Made by a program: the position numbers and the translations under genes. Below, piece after piece: positions 1 to 12,336 of a DNA stretch of 64,000 nucleotides. Below the pieces are notes generated by a model. It searched no databases and had not been told where the DNA came from. It worked only from the letters and a program-made list of their open reading frames with translations. Origin of the DNA: Cricetomys ansorgei (taxonomy: Eukaryota > Chordata > Mammalia > Rodentia > Nesomyidae); contig JAMJFZ010001657.1 of NCBI GenBank assembly GCA_026225945.1, positions 3,010,001-3,074,000 on the forward strand, read 5' to 3'. Within the stretch, counting starts at the first letter, position 1; every line of letters begins with the position of its first letter.

Positions 1-750
1 AGCCCCACGGGGATCATCCCTCTGGCTTATGCTGAGTCTCATACCACAGACACCTACCACCCTCTGAGTTCTCAGTGTGTCACCATTCCCTCCAACAGAA
101 GCAGACACTATCCTCACCCATGGTGATGGCGGCCTTAGCACTAAGCCTGGGTTTCCAGGTGGGGGCTTACACTATGGACTTGGGGGAGCTTAGTCCTGGA
201 ATTGGAAGGGCCCAAACTAACATAGGAACTGAAACCAGGGTGTGAAAGAAGAAGGAACCTCCCCAGGAGAGTCCACTGGACCTGGGGATGGGGGTGGAGG
301 GTGGGGGGGTGGGGTGGTGTTGAAGACCGATTAAGCAATAGATCCCTAAAGTCTTTGCCAAAGAAGTCTTTAAAATGTCAGCATTTCTCCCCAGGGAGCC
401 TGAGTAAGGAAAGCTCAAGGCTTGCTGACATGAGCCATCAGCACTCTTCCTGGCTCTCCCAGCTTCTTTTCTAGTCCTAAAAAAAGAGTTTACTGGCTCT
501 CACCTCTTGATACAATTTGAAAGGGCAGAAAACAAAAGGAGCGAGAAGAGCCTCAGCTGTCCACACAGGTGCCCGATAGACGCCTACAAGCGTAGTTGTG
601 AGAAGCTTTGGGGTTCCACCCTGTTCCCCCCCCCACCCCGCCTCACCCGTCCACTATGTTATGAGCCATCCAGCATCCAGCTGTGCCTCCACTTACACAC
701 CTGATGTGGCAGGAGAGTGGGTATGGAGAACGAGTCATCAAGATTAACAT

Positions 751-886
751 GAGGGATGCTTAAGAGGGCTGGCTTCTGCTGCTTTTTCAGAGGACCAGAT
801 CGGGACTTAATTTCCAGCGCTCATGTTGGACAGTGCACAGCTGGCTGCAACCCCAGCTCCTTTGTGGGCACCTGCACTCACACGCG

Positions 887-929
<43 letters not shown>

Positions 930-950
930 AATAGTCAGATCTTTAAATAA
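751..950 (+). repeat. B3/B2-like SINE with (CA)n tail
   Basis: The sequence shows a degraded pol III SINE head, the CAGAGGACC block and a terminal CA repeat at about 888-924. It is strongly diverged. Confidence 0.6.
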
Positions 951-2308
951 AGATTAACATAAAAAAGAAAAACAAAAACAGTTGGCAGAAGGACTGGAAA
1001 AGAAAACAGAGAATGACCAAGGAAAGCCCCGTCTGAAAAGTCGGTGCCATATAATTGACCTGTAAAGGATCATAAGTAGGGGTGGGGGGATTTGGGGCTT
1101 TTGAGTCTGGGACCTGTCGCAGGCTCTATAACCCTCTCAGGAGTGCCTCTCTCTCCCTTAATAATTGTTCTATCGCTATTCATGGTCTAATTTCCTCATC
1201 CTGGCACACCAAGAATTTGGAAATCTTAGCAAGTACCCTCTGATCTCAAACCTAAGCTTTAACAATAGCTTTAACAGCGAGGTTTTCAACACACTGTACT
1301 TAATGAGAGTAGATGAGTGCCCGGGTGTGTAGGACTCAGACCACTGTTTAAGGGCTCTAAGAACAGGGTAGATGGAGCACTAAGTAGCTCAGCTTTCCCT
1401 AGCTATGCATGGATGGGTCCTAGAGCCTGGGGAATTCTGCTTCTAAAGCAAGGGGGAGAGTCCAGGCTATTGTCAGAATAGTCCAGCACCTTGATGTTTG
1501 CTTTTCCTGCCTTGCAGTCCCCCTCTGCCAAAGCAAAACAAGAAGGGCGAAAGGAGGTTGTGGAGAATAGAAATAAACACATGGGGCTGGGAAAATGGGC
1601 TCTGCAGTTTCTGCAGCTGCGGAGCAGGGGGGCCCCGGGGATAATTTGGACCATCTGCCCATTAAGGAAGTTGAACTTTCATTCTCTTATAAAGGAAGAA
1701 CTCCTCATGCCCTGAGCTGGCCTGGAGTCCCCACCCCCTAGGCTGGGGTGACACTTCTCAACAGGAAATGGGATCCATATGGGAGCATGGGAGCCATCCC
1801 TGAAGCTTAAAGAAGGCATTTCTGGTAGAGGCTCTTCTAGAAGGCATTGCCTGTGGGTGTGGGTGTAGAAAACACCGTTTCTCTGCTCTGACCCTAGGGG
1901 GGATTGGTGCCTTTTTAGGGTGTTTTATTAGATGTTCCCAATAGATTATTGCTACCCTCCTCCAAGGACAGTGAAGAAGGGAAAAGACTTTCTCTAATCT
2001 AGCACCTCCCAAGACCCTGAGGCCATGCCACCTGGACACACAAGTTCAATCAAGGCAGAATTGCATACAATGGCTTCCAGGAGCAGCTAGAATCTCAGGT
2101 GAGGGTCTAATGATCCTTCCTAACAACTCTTCTGAGGAAATGTCAACAGTCCATAGGTCTCTCCTGATGATCGCTTGTAAGCAGGCACAGCTGATCTAAT
2201 CATGGTGGCTGTTTTGTTTGGAGGACCAGACTCCAGAACACCTGTCTTATAATAGCCACCACCCTACCCCACCCCCGGCACTTCCCACCCAAGCTGTGCC
2301 AATGAGAT

Positions 2309-2501
2309 CGGTGGTTTTCAATCTGTGAGTTGTGATCAACGCAAAACAGACATTTCTAATTGTCTTAGGAGCTGGGACACCACTCAGTAGCAAAATTAAA
2401 CTTATGAAATTGCAATGAAAATAATTTTATGGTTGAGGGTCATCACAGCATGAGGGGACTGTATTAAAGGGTCACAGCATAAGGAAGGTTGAGAATCACT
2501 G
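2309..2501 (-). mobile_element. URR1-like hAT non-autonomous DNA element
   Basis: It is a ~190-bp element with terminal inverted repeats (CGGTGGTTTTCAATC at the left, GGTTGAGAATCACTG at the right) and an internal ACCATAAAAT-type block read on the minus strand. It matches the rodent URR1 type. No clear 8-bp target duplication remains. Confidence 0.75.
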
Positions 2502-2666
2502 ATCTAGGTCACCAGAAGAAGTGATAGTTTCCGGGTCTTTCCTACAAAGTGTCTTTCTTGTTGCTGGGTCTCTGGATGGAAGTCACAGCAGGAGACTCAG
2601 GACTTTACTAAGTAGAAGATGCAGCAGATGTATCCCCAGCTGTCATTGCTTCAATTGCATTGCTTG

Positions 2667-2717
2667 CTATCTATCTATCTATCTATCATCTATCTATCAT
2701 CTATCTATCTATCTATC

Positions 2718-2779
<62 letters not shown>

Positions 2780-2839
2780 ATCTATCTATCATCTATCTAT
2801 CATCTATCTATCTATCTATCTATCTATCATCTATCTATC

Positions 2840-2870
<31 letters not shown>

Positions 2871-2986
2871 ATCTGTCTATCTATCATCTGTCTATCTATC
2901 ATCTGTCTATCATCTGTCTATCTATCTATCTATCTATCATCTATCTATCTATCTATCTATCTATCATCTATCTATATCTATCTATC

Positions 2987-3021
<35 letters not shown>

Positions 3022-3043
3022 ATCTATCTATCATCTATCTATC

Positions 3044-3086
<43 letters not shown>

Positions 3087-3117
3087 ATCTGTCTATCTAT
3101 CATCTGTCTATCATCTG

Positions 3118-3167
<50 letters not shown>

Positions 3168-3235
3168 ATCTATCTATCTATCATCTATCTATCTGTCATC
3201 TATCTATCTATCATCTATCTATCTATCTATCTATC

Positions 3236-3274
<39 letters not shown>

Positions 3275-3293
3275 ATCTATCTATCTATCATCT
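2667..3293 (+). repeat. Long interrupted (CTAT)n microsatellite
   Basis: About 627 bp consists almost entirely of CTAT units, regularly broken by CATCTAT and CTGT variants. All three plus frames are open across it because the unit has no stop codon, giving false open frames of Tyr-Leu-Ser-Ile repeats. Confidence 0.98.
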
Positions 3294-3298
3294 GTGGT

Positions 3299-3545
3299 GT
3301 TGTCTGTGGAGGCCAGAGACTGAAGTCAGGAGTCTTCTACTTTTCTCCATCTTATTTTTTGAGTCAGGGTCTCTCCCTGAGACTGGACTTCAGCAGGACT
3401 AGCTGGCTAGAGATTCTCTTATTATTACTTGCCCAGCACAAAGATTACACACATTTGCCACCACACTGGATTGTTTTTTGTGGGTTCTGAGGATCTGAAC
3501 TCATGTGGCAAGCACTTTACCAACAGAGCCATCTCTCCAGTCCCC
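3299..3545 (-). repeat. B2/B3-type SINE, antisense
   Basis: The right end reads AACAGAGCCATCTCTCCAGT, the reverse complement of a B2-family head. The body carries GAGTCAGGGTCTCTC and AGATTACACACATTTGCCAC blocks. The microsatellite abuts the tail of the SINE, a common origin for such tracts. Confidence 0.7.
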
Positions 3546-3678
3546 AGCATTGGCCCTTTAAAATGCTGACCCATGCCCTTCCTCTCCCCAGCTTGGTCAC
3601 ATAGTCTTTGGACACCAAGTGCATGGCTGCTATTCCTGGCTGCTTGGCTTGACTACTTGTCCAACAAAGATGTGTCTT

Positions 3679-3817
3679 GGGGCTAGCGACATGGCTCTGT
3701 GTGTTAAGGTACCACCAAACCTGACAACCTGAGTTTGATTCCTACAGAACAAAAGGAGGGAATGTATTCAAGTTACTTTCTGATCTCTACACATACACAC
3801 AATAAATAAACAAATCT
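3679..3817 (+). repeat. B2-like SINE
   Basis: It starts GGGGCTAGCGACATGGCTC, has a GAGTTTGATTCC B-box-like region and ends in AATAAATAAACAAATC. Confidence 0.65.
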
Positions 3818-3831
3818 TGGGAGAGGTAAAT

Positions 3832-3999
3832 AAATCTTGAAAGATGGCTCCGTGATTAAGAATGCAATCTGCTCTTGCAGAGGACTCAAGTTTGATTCCC
3901 AACACCCACATAAGGTGACTTGCAACCGCCTGTAACTCCAGCTGCAGGGGATCTAATGCCTCCGGCTACAGACACCTACACTGTGCACATACCCGCAGG

Positions 4000-4036
<37 letters not shown>
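3832..4036 (+). repeat. B3-like SINE with (CA)n tail
   Basis: It contains AAGATGGCTC, GCTCTTGCAGAGGACTCAAG, GTTTGATTCCCAACACCCAC and CTGTAACTCCAG, then a CA run from about 4005. Confidence 0.7.
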
Positions 4037-4037
<1 letters not shown>

Positions 4038-7000
4038 AAGAGCTTACCTTGCCAGGGATCCAGGAGAGGAAATTGCAGTGTAAAAATTCCCAAAGACAGG
4101 GAGTATACTGTCAGGGAAGCCTTCTTGAGATGACCTCTATGTGCCTTGCAAGGCTGATAGGTGGTGAGCATATAGCTCAGCCAATGCTACATCTGGCCTT
4201 CTCTAAGATCACTGTGGCAGTGCGTGGAGACCACCTTCAAAGTATTCTAAATAGCCCAGACTGTTCAAAGTTGCCCCAGTATTGGACAGCTGATTCTTGT
4301 GTGCAGACCCCACAAGGCTGTCCTAAACAGAGAAAGCACTTTACAGTTGGAGAGGGCTGCTGTTCGACAGTAGCCATCACTGTGCAGCCCGAGACTCACT
4401 CTGTGTTTGGAAAAGGAGAGGCTAGTGCCCTGAGCACCCTGTAGCAGCTGTGTGACCCTGAGCAAATCACCTGACTCTTCTTGCTTCTGTTGAATGAGAA
4501 GCTATCACAACTGACAGAGCTTTTGTGAATGACAGCAGGATGCATATGGAGGGAGCACCTTGCGTAGCACCTAGCATGCAGGGTAGTCGGTAGACAGTCT
4601 TCCATTCCCTGCACTGTTCCTGCTTCACTTGAAACCTCCCCCATGATGTGCCCAGGACTGAGATTTGATGTGGTTGGCTCTGGGCAACAACTCTTGAACA
4701 AGGCATGCTGGGAATTCCAAGGCTACCTCGGCCTGGAACCCAGCCATGAGAGATGGCAACTATAGGCCATTTATGTGACCCTCCCAGATCTGCCTTAGGG
4801 GCAGAGGTTTGAAGCAGCTCATTCAGTTGTGCCGAGAGCAGAAAGACATTTCACAGCTTGCCCCCCAGTGAAAGCCACAAAACCCCAAACAGGGTGTGCA
4901 AACAAAGTGGAGGAATCTGTGGATGAAGAAAAGCCAGGGACAGCCAACAGATGCCAGCACCCGAGAAATGAAACCAGATGCCTTTGAATGTCCAGGGGTG
5001 ATTCCCAAGAGAGTCTGTGCCTTCCCTCCCATGCCCAGAGGCAGAGTTTGCAGCAGTCAAGGCGTATGGAGAGATCAGAGATCCACATCTGGAATGGGGA
5101 GAGGGGCCCGAGTCCAAGGCCACCTCCCACCTGGTGCTCAGGGCATCACAATCCAGAACCAGACTCTTTCATCAGGATCCTGCCTCCCCTAGGTGTGTAT
5201 TTACCAGAGAGTGAGGGCAGAGCAATGTTTGCTTTGAGAGAAGAATCCTCACACGTTAGATTTATAAGAGCTGTGTTTGGTGTCCAGGAACGGCCCTGGC
5301 CATGGTGCGGAATTCCCAGATCGTTCCAAAACTGCCTTGCTTGACACATCACATCCAGCTTGCATTAGCGTGCAAAGAGTTGCTGACAGCAGGAGCCAGG
5401 CTTCTGCAACCCCACTCCCTCCCCTAGCAAAGGAGCCAGAAACTGGGGAGAGTAGAGGAAGTGAGGAGACCAACCCGACGGGAGGGAGCTCCCCAGCCCC
5501 AGCCATTTTGTGCAGATAGCCTTTCTGCATGCCATCTCTGCTAGGACTCAGGCTGTGCAAACTGTCCCCAGCAGTGCATGGAGATGCCTGGAGACAGAGG
5601 TGTTGCTGCGGTCTGCTGGACTCTCGATGTTGGATGATGGCCTCACTGCCGCCACTCTACCTACGTGTCTGGAGATGGCACTGGCCAGTGATGCCAACAC
5701 TTCAACCCAGCTCCTGAGAGCAGAGGCACCTACTTCTATGTACCAGGGCAAGGGAGGAAACTCCCGGATTTCATACAAACCTCTACTCACAATGGGTCCC
5801 CAGGGACAGGTTGCCGGTCAGCCAGCCCTTAGATGAGTGTAGCATCCCCCTGTTCTGTGCTTCTCAGATGTTTCTGGGAGTCATCTGAGTCACTTTAGGT
5901 AATGGGGTCTGGGAAAAAGCCCATCATATTGGCAGGCCTTGTATAACTTGGAATGGAGGGGCTATTGGAACCCAAGGCTGCTCCTGGACCCACTGCCATA
6001 AGTAAAGGGTCAGCTTGTCTAGTGTCTCATCTCAGACATGGCCTAGTGACTCCAATTCCTGATTCTCAGCTTTTGCTGCTCTAGCCTCCACTCCCCCACC
6101 CCAGCACATTCCCCAGCTCATATTCTTGAGAGATTCTGAGTGATTCTGGAATTTTCATTACAGTGGCTTGGACAGAAGTTCTGAGCTTAACCAGTCCTTC
6201 TGGGCCTTCCCCACATATAAGGAAGTGCCACGGGCTGTGGGCACAACACACTCCTTGATCAATTTATCAAATGTCACAACCTGACCACATGAACTGGCAA
6301 AGTCAAATTGGCACAAATGGCAGGGTACTGGACAGATTTAAACAGCAGTAACTGTTGCCATGGGGAGGAGAAAAGAATTCCACATAAGGTGAACTCTGTC
6401 CCGGTGTGAACAGAGGTGGCGTGTGTGAGAGGGTGAAGAGGGGCAAAGAAGGAGGCGCTGGGCTAGGTGGGGTCAGGAAAGTGGAGTTACAAAAAGAAGG
6501 GAGCAGGCTAGTTCCAGGGGAGCCCCTCTGAGCACGGTAAGTGGTGCTTATCGAAGTAGAAGGCTGTATGTAGTTTGAGGCGCTAGGGACAGAGGTCTCA
6601 CCTAGGAGACTTACCGTCAGCTCTGACAGCATCTTGAAGCAGGGGTGCAGTGACTCTGGGACTTGGAGTTTGAACTGTTAGAAATGACATCTGTGTCTTC
6701 TTGAAGTCCTTTTAGGCCCATCCAGCTCCTTCCCTGACACATTCGCCGCCCGGGGAGCTGCCTCAAACCCACAGCTGCTGTGCTTGGCAGGGCGTGACCT
6801 AGGATTTGCCTAACAGCGCTGTTTCCCAAAAGGATGAAGTCCTACTCCCCTGTGTCCCTATTGCTAGCTTGCCAGGTCCTGAAAGTAAAGATGGTTGCCA
6901 GAGAGGGACAGGAGTACTGGGTGACTCGATGGTCATCCTGGTCATGCACGCTCATGAAAACATGCATCCATCCGTGCAGCCCTGGCCAGCAAACCTGTGT

Positions 7001-8858
7001 TTAGCACTCAAAGGTAGCCTGGATCAAGGCTGAGCACCCAGGACTGTCATTCCAAGGGAAATAAGATAAGCACGTGTGCCCCTGGGCCTTAGGGTGAAGC
7101 CATCCACCGGCTTCCCTTGGTGCCATGACCCAGTTCTGGGATTGAAGAGGAGGCCTGGCCTCCCAGGAACAGCTACTTCCTCCATCTCAGATTCCTCATC
7201 TCTACACGGGGGTATGGGTAGTCTGGGAGTCCCTGAGACCCCTGGCATTGCTGGCATCCTGTGGTCTTCACCTTTTCATCTGTTGGTTCTCCTGAGTGAC
7301 TCAAGGTGAAAGGCAATGCTTCTGTTCCCACGCTCCTTGGCATCCATTTTAACCCTGGAACAAAGTTGGGAGTTCCAGAGGTGCATCTGGAGGGAGAACT
7401 AAATGAGCAATTGGAAACAGAAATGCCTACACCAACATATTATAAGACATGAATGGGTAAGGCACATGAGATGGATGAACTCACTGGGCTTTCCCTCAAT
7501 GCCGAGGCTGGCTGGCTCTTCCCCTACCTGGCACAACACAGTCACTTCCAACACCATTCAGCAAATCTGTGCCTGGCAAAGGTGTTTGCACTCGCCGTGG
7601 TTCACCCATAAGAAGCTAATATGTTTCTATGACTTTCTAGTGAACATGGGATAGCCCCAGGGATGAAAGTAACTTCTCTGTGCTTCTGCTCCATCAGAGT
7701 TGTGAGACAGATTAGTAGTTCCTGTCCAGATCTCGGGAAGAATGGGAGACTCTGAGAGAGAACAGAGAGCACAGCGCTGGCCCTGGGTTAAGTGCCCAGT
7801 GCACACCTCAGATCTCCTATGCCCAAGGGATGGCTTGAATAAGTCACATCACCTCTCTGCGCCTCTGGGCCCTCATGTGTCATATGAAGGCTTTATGTCA
7901 TCTCAAAGTCTTGGACAGCTGGCAACTTCTATGCTTCACTGTCATTTGTGATGCTTGGAAAAGCCCAGTGATTGCGTCACCATTAACTAAAGTAGCATCA
8001 CAGGATACGGGATGAAGCCCACAGCTAAGCTGCAACAAGCTGCTGCCAGCCATACCCTCAGGAAATGCAGAGCCTCCTAGTCCAGACCCATGTGCTTCTC
8101 CATGGCCTGACCCCAAGTGTGTTTTCACTGAGGGGGCAGGTGTGGGTGTGGGAACTCCGGGGCCCTCTTTGGGAGTGTTGATGAGGACCATAGGATTGGC
8201 ACCAGAAGCAGCCTGGGTAATGGGCCAGGGCAGTTCAGCGGGTCAGGGAACAGGAGGCAGGTTCTAGGAGCCGGTCCATGGCAAGCTAGAAAGTCATAGA
8301 CAGAGATCAGAGCCACCAACTCCCCAGGACTCTTGCAAGTGAAACAGTGAGGCCTTTGACTGCAAGAGCAAGGAGGGGGGCCACTCTCCTGTCCTGGTTA
8401 CTTTATCTGTTTCTTTCAAACAGTGGTGCTTCTGGGCTAAGCCTTGTGGTGACAGCAATCTTCTCAGTATAAAAGGGCAACCCTCCACCCCCAAGGCATC
8501 CCCAACCCCAAAGCAGAACAGAAAAGAACCGAGACTCAGCCTCGTGGGCATCTTGGTACCTCAGCTAATTTGGGGAAGTGGAGGTTACAGAGGGAAAGCT
8601 CTGCCCAAGAGCTGTGAGCTGCAGATTGGGGGAAAGCTGTCAAGCAGGGACAACCATCCCTCGCCCCCCATGTTTCAGGTGAGAAACAACTGCTTAAGCA
8701 ACTGGGGGCTTCTAGCCATGAACAGTGTGTCAGGGAAGCCATGGAGGGGAACACACAGTGGCAGGAGAGGGAACCAAGCCAGGCACATTGCCTCTGCAAT
8801 CAGGAAGCAGCCAGCAAACAGGACATCGGGCCAGGCTTCTTCCCCACTTCCTACAGAG

Positions 8859-9052
8859 CAGTAGTTCTCAACCTTCCTAACGTGGTGACTCCCAACCATA
8901 AAATTCTTTCTGTTGCTACTTCGTAACTGTAATTTTGCTACTGTTCTGGATTCTGATGTAAATATCTGATGTGCAGACAGTCTTGGGTGACTCCCTGTAA
9001 AAGGATCATTCAGCCCCCAAAGGGGTCATGACCCACAGGTTTAGAACCACTG
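8859..9052 (+). mobile_element. URR1-like hAT non-autonomous DNA element
   Basis: It begins CAGTAGTTCTCAACCTTCC and ends GGTTTAGAACCACTG, giving inverted termini. The interior has ACCATAAAATTC and TTGCTACTTCGTAACTG. Flanking octamers (CTACAGAG, GTGTAGAA) match only partly. It is a second, better preserved copy of the family seen at 2309. Confidence 0.85.
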
Positions 9053-10888
9053 GTGTAGAAGCTCACTTCTACAGTTCAAAGCTTTTCAAAGAACACCACC
9101 AGCTTGGGACCAAGTGTTCAAACACAGGAGCCTGCAGGGGATATTTCACATTCAAACCATAACATTGACTGAGACTGCCCCTCAGGGACTAGGTCTGGTT
9201 AAGTGGGGGCTGGCGTATTAAACATGGTGGGGGGGAAGCATTTCTGGACGATGGGTGATTGTTTAATAGGAAAACTCTACCCTGGGGCAGAAACTGTGGG
9301 AAGAAGCCCAGTTGAAATCCTCTGTCCACAGAAAACTCAAACTTAAGCCAGGCGTGACATCTGCTTGGGCTAGGGAGTCTCAGTGGAAGGTTTGGTGACT
9401 CCCCTAGTACGCTGATGGGCATAGCCTCCTCCGTCAGGCCCTGGAAAGGTGTCTCTCGCACTGTGGTCTCCACGTCCCTCTGCAGGGCCAAGGAAGCCAG
9501 GGACTGTTCAGGACTCTTGAACTGAGTCCCTGAATTGGGGCAGTCTGCACCGTAAGCAGGAAAATCTCAGTGTATATTTCACAGGAAGATAAACACAGAA
9601 TTGAGATTTGTTAGAGGAAAGGGCGTGACACAGCTTGGGACCATGTTCTTTGAGGTGTGGCAAGAATGAGATGGGCCGTCTGTCCAGATGATCCCAGGGG
9701 AGAGGACGGCTTTCAGCATCACTGTGACACTTGGGGGTCTTGCAGCATCTTTTGATGGGCAGGTGGTCATCCACCTTGATAGCAGCTCTGAGGGGACAAG
9801 CGACTAAGAACAGGGTCTTTGGTACTTGGATTGTCACAGGTCTGGGTGGGGTGACACTTCCTGCTCCACCTAGGTGCTCTCCAGTTTACTGCCCCCTAAG
9901 GGCAGTAATTCTTCCTTTCAGCCCCTGAGGTCAGCGTGGTGCAAGTCGGGAGGGCCTGTCCTACTAGGGACCCGGGACTCTGCTTGGTGCACAGGCTGTG
10001 GGCCAGTGACATCTTTGAAGGTGATGTTATGAATCCCATGATTTTGGTTACCGCGTTTCCATTTTGTAAAACTGCCCTACTCCCAAATACGCTTTTATGA
10101 CTTCTGAGACCTGCTGGGAATTTCAACACGTCACCATCAAAGCGACATTTTCCAAATTTTCTTAGCACCCACCGAAATCCAAGACAGGCTACCTCCCTGA
10201 CTTCTGTTTGTTTTTTTAAAGGAAGGTGTATTTGTTGTACTGTAATCTGAGTTTGGGGTCTAGCTAGAACCACGTCACGGAAAGCCATCAGGTGGTTGTG
10301 GGGCAGTGACGTAATGTGAGTATTGGACCCTGAGATCCCCTGACAGTGCACCCTCCTCTTAGCCTCCCACCAAACCCTGGACTCCGGGTAGTTCATTCGC
10401 CAAGTTCTGCATTATTGAGGGTGTGTTCGTTTCCGCATGCCTCCATCTTACACACAGTGGGCACCTTGGTGTCCCCAACACTGAGCCATAGGACAGAATT
10501 CAAGAAAGAAAGACAGTTACGATACGGAGGAATAAATGTGTCCAGAGAAAGGCCAGAACTGGGGCTAGGGAAAGCTGTTTGGGAGAAGGAGACGTCTAAC
10601 CTGAGGTCTAGAGACGATTAGGGCAGCATACACAAAGGGGTTTTCCATTTCCACATCCCTCCTCCCCTCCCTACCTCCACACCCATTCCCTTCCAAGACG
10701 ATGCCTCTTCCCGACTCCCCACTCTCCTCCTTGTCTAACTTCCAAGATGGCCCCTCCCTTCACTCTCTCTTGTTCAGCCTTCAGGGTGGCACCTCACCTC
10801 CCTCTGCCCGCTCCCTTGCCTACACATCTAGGAAGATGATGCCTTCCTCAGCCTCCCCTCCCCTCTTCTGTCCCTACACACTTAACAC

Positions 10889-10997
10889 TACTGAGACAGG
10901 GTCTTTCCGCGTAACCCAGGCTGGCCCACGAGCTAATGAGACCCCTACCTCAGCCTCCCAAGTGCTGGGACTACAGATGTGTGCCGTGACACCTGGC
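10889..10997 (-). repeat. B1 SINE, antisense
   Basis: It contains GAGACAGGGTCTTTCCG, CCAGGCTGGCC and CCCAAGTGCTGGGACTACAG, the reverse complement of a B1/Alu-like element. Confidence 0.85.
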
Positions 10998-11330
10998 CTT
11001 ACTACTTGCTTCCCTGGCTTATGTCAGTCTCCCGCTACAGTGTCAGCTTCATGAAGGCATGTCCTTTGCTCGTGGGTGTGTCCACTGTATCCTAACAGAT
11101 GTTTGGTCCTTTGTTTGTCTGTCTCGGTGAGTAAAAGGGGACAGGGTGAGGCCAGGCTGGGCAAAGCACAGAAGCTAAGTCAGGCTCTCTGAAATCAGCC
11201 TTCCCATCCTTTCTCTTACTCTGACCTGACCCTCAGTGCTGCCTGGCCTGCTCTGAAATCCATAGTCTCCCCCTGCCTCCTCTGACCCCACAGAGGCTTC
11301 TGTTCTCAGCCTCATTGCACAGCACGCACA

Positions 11331-11340
11331 CGCGCGCGCG

Positions 11341-11385
<45 letters not shown>
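11331..11385 (+). repeat. (CG)n-(CA)n alternating purine-pyrimidine tract
   Basis: An uninterrupted CG run of about 19 bases passes directly into about 36 bases of CA. All of it alternates purine and pyrimidine. Confidence 0.97.
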
Positions 11386-11387
<2 letters not shown>

Positions 11388-11785
11388 ACTGACCTGCCTT
11401 TGACAGAGGCAAGGCGGGTCCAGGAAAACCTGCAGCTGATCTGAGGTCAAGCCTCTAGCAGGAGCCTGGTCTCTTTTGGTGACCCTGGTTCCTCTTTACT
11501 GTACCCAGGGAGTTTCCCTGGTCACATGTGGCCTCTGGGTCCTACCTTCCCTCTGCAGTTTCCTCTTCATTGTTCCTGTGTTCTCCCACTGCCCCTCAGG
11601 GTGCCAGCAGGAGCTGGGTTTGCAGTAACATCAGGGTGCCTGGTTGCCTGCCTGGTTGCCCGGTCAGGGATGAACCTCACGGAATACTGACAAGAGATTT
11701 TCCTAGTCAATTTTGCTGTTGAGCTTAGAGCTCATTTTAGAGCTCATCTGGCAAGAAGAAAGCTGATGAGGAGTAATAGAAAAGT

Positions 11786-11852
11786 TAGGCATGGTGGCAC
11801 CCGCCTGTCACCTCAGCACTGGGGAGGGCCGGCTGGGCTGCATGAGACCCTG
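11786..11852 (+). repeat. Truncated B1 SINE
   Basis: GTTAGGCATGGTGGCACCCG, CTCAGCACTGGGGAGG and GAGACCCTGTC are remnants of the B1 left and right ends, with the middle deleted. Confidence 0.7.
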
Positions 11853-11855
11853 TCC

Positions 11856-11998
11856 AAAGCAAAGCAAAGCAAAGCAAAGCAAAGCAAAGCAAAGCAAAGC
11901 AAAGCAAAGCAAAGCAAAGCAAAGCAAAGGAAAGCAAAGCAAAGCAAAGGAAAGCAAAGCAAAGCAAAGCAAAGCAAAGCAAAGCAAAGCGAAGCAAA
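11856..11998 (+). repeat. (AAAGC)n pentanucleotide repeat
   Basis: About 28 units of CAAAG grow from the tail of the preceding B1. A few units carry GG. It ends about 140 bases before the Scara5 exon at 12142 and creates a false Lys/Ser/Gln-rich frame that runs on into the exon. Confidence 0.97.
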
Positions 11999-12141
11999 CA
12001 CAAGAGCAGGAATGGCACGCTGTGACCTCACTGTTTTAGCCCTAGCTCTCTCTTCCCTGTGTAGAAGGAGGGTCATCCAGGAGGCCTGGGTGGGGTTCTG
12101 GGGGGTCCAGAGACAGGTAGTAACGGTGACTCTCCTGACAG

Positions 12142-12336
12142 GTGATATGGATTTCACAATGATCCGCCTGGTGAATGGCTCCGGCCAACACGAGGGCCGA
12201 GTGGAGGTGTTCCACGAACGTCGCTGGGGCACTGTGTGCGATGACAACTGGGACCGGAAGGACGGGGACGTGGTGTGCCGCATGCTCGGCTTCCGTGGTG
12301 TTAAGGAGGTGTACCGGACAGCTCGTTTTGGGCAAG
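12142..12336 (+). CDS. Scara5: Scara5 penultimate coding exon, first half of SRCR domain
   Basis: The exon encodes about 64 residues beginning GDMDFTMIRLVNGSG and ending FRGVKEVYRTARFGQ. It carries the hallmarks of a scavenger receptor cysteine-rich (SRCR) domain: the IRLVNGSG start, the GRVEVFHERRWGTVCDD motif, and WDRKDGDVVCRMLGF. Two cysteines of the domain are here (in GTVCDD and VVCRML). It is bounded by a CAG acceptor ending at 12141 and a GTAAGA donor at 12337. The first two bases complete a codon begun in the previous exon, and the last base starts a Gly codon finished by the next exon. The residues match SCARA5, a type II membrane receptor with a coiled-coil, collagen-like and C-terminal SRCR region, reported to bind ferritin. 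Other class A SRCR receptors (MARCO, MSR1) are alternatives by domain alone, but the neighbouring Pbk favours Scara5. A 209-residue open frame extends upstream through the intron and a pentanucleotide repeat; that extension is not exon. Confidence 0.93.

Larger units (their letters stand above)
1..12141 (+). other. Scara5: Scara5 intron (3' part), no exon recognised
   Basis: This stretch lies upstream of the first SRCR exon and should be intron of Scara5. I looked for the Gly-X-Y collagen exon that precedes the SRCR domain in this receptor family and saw none in any frame, so that exon probably lies left of the window. The visible content is simple repeats, B1/B2/B3-type SINEs and two URR1-like elements, listed separately. 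Roughly 960-2300, 4040-8850, 9060-10880 and 11000-11320 look like ordinary unique intronic DNA with no splice-bounded open frame I could support. Confidence 0.7.

Noticed and set aside
2521..3490. Open frames of 234-293 codons rich in Tyr, Leu, Ser and Ile
   Set aside because: They are all translations of the CTAT microsatellite, which has no stop codon in any plus frame.
5000..5560. Overlapping frames of about 100 codons suspected as a collagen exon of Scara5
   Set aside because: No Gly-X-Y periodicity and no splice-bounded segment.
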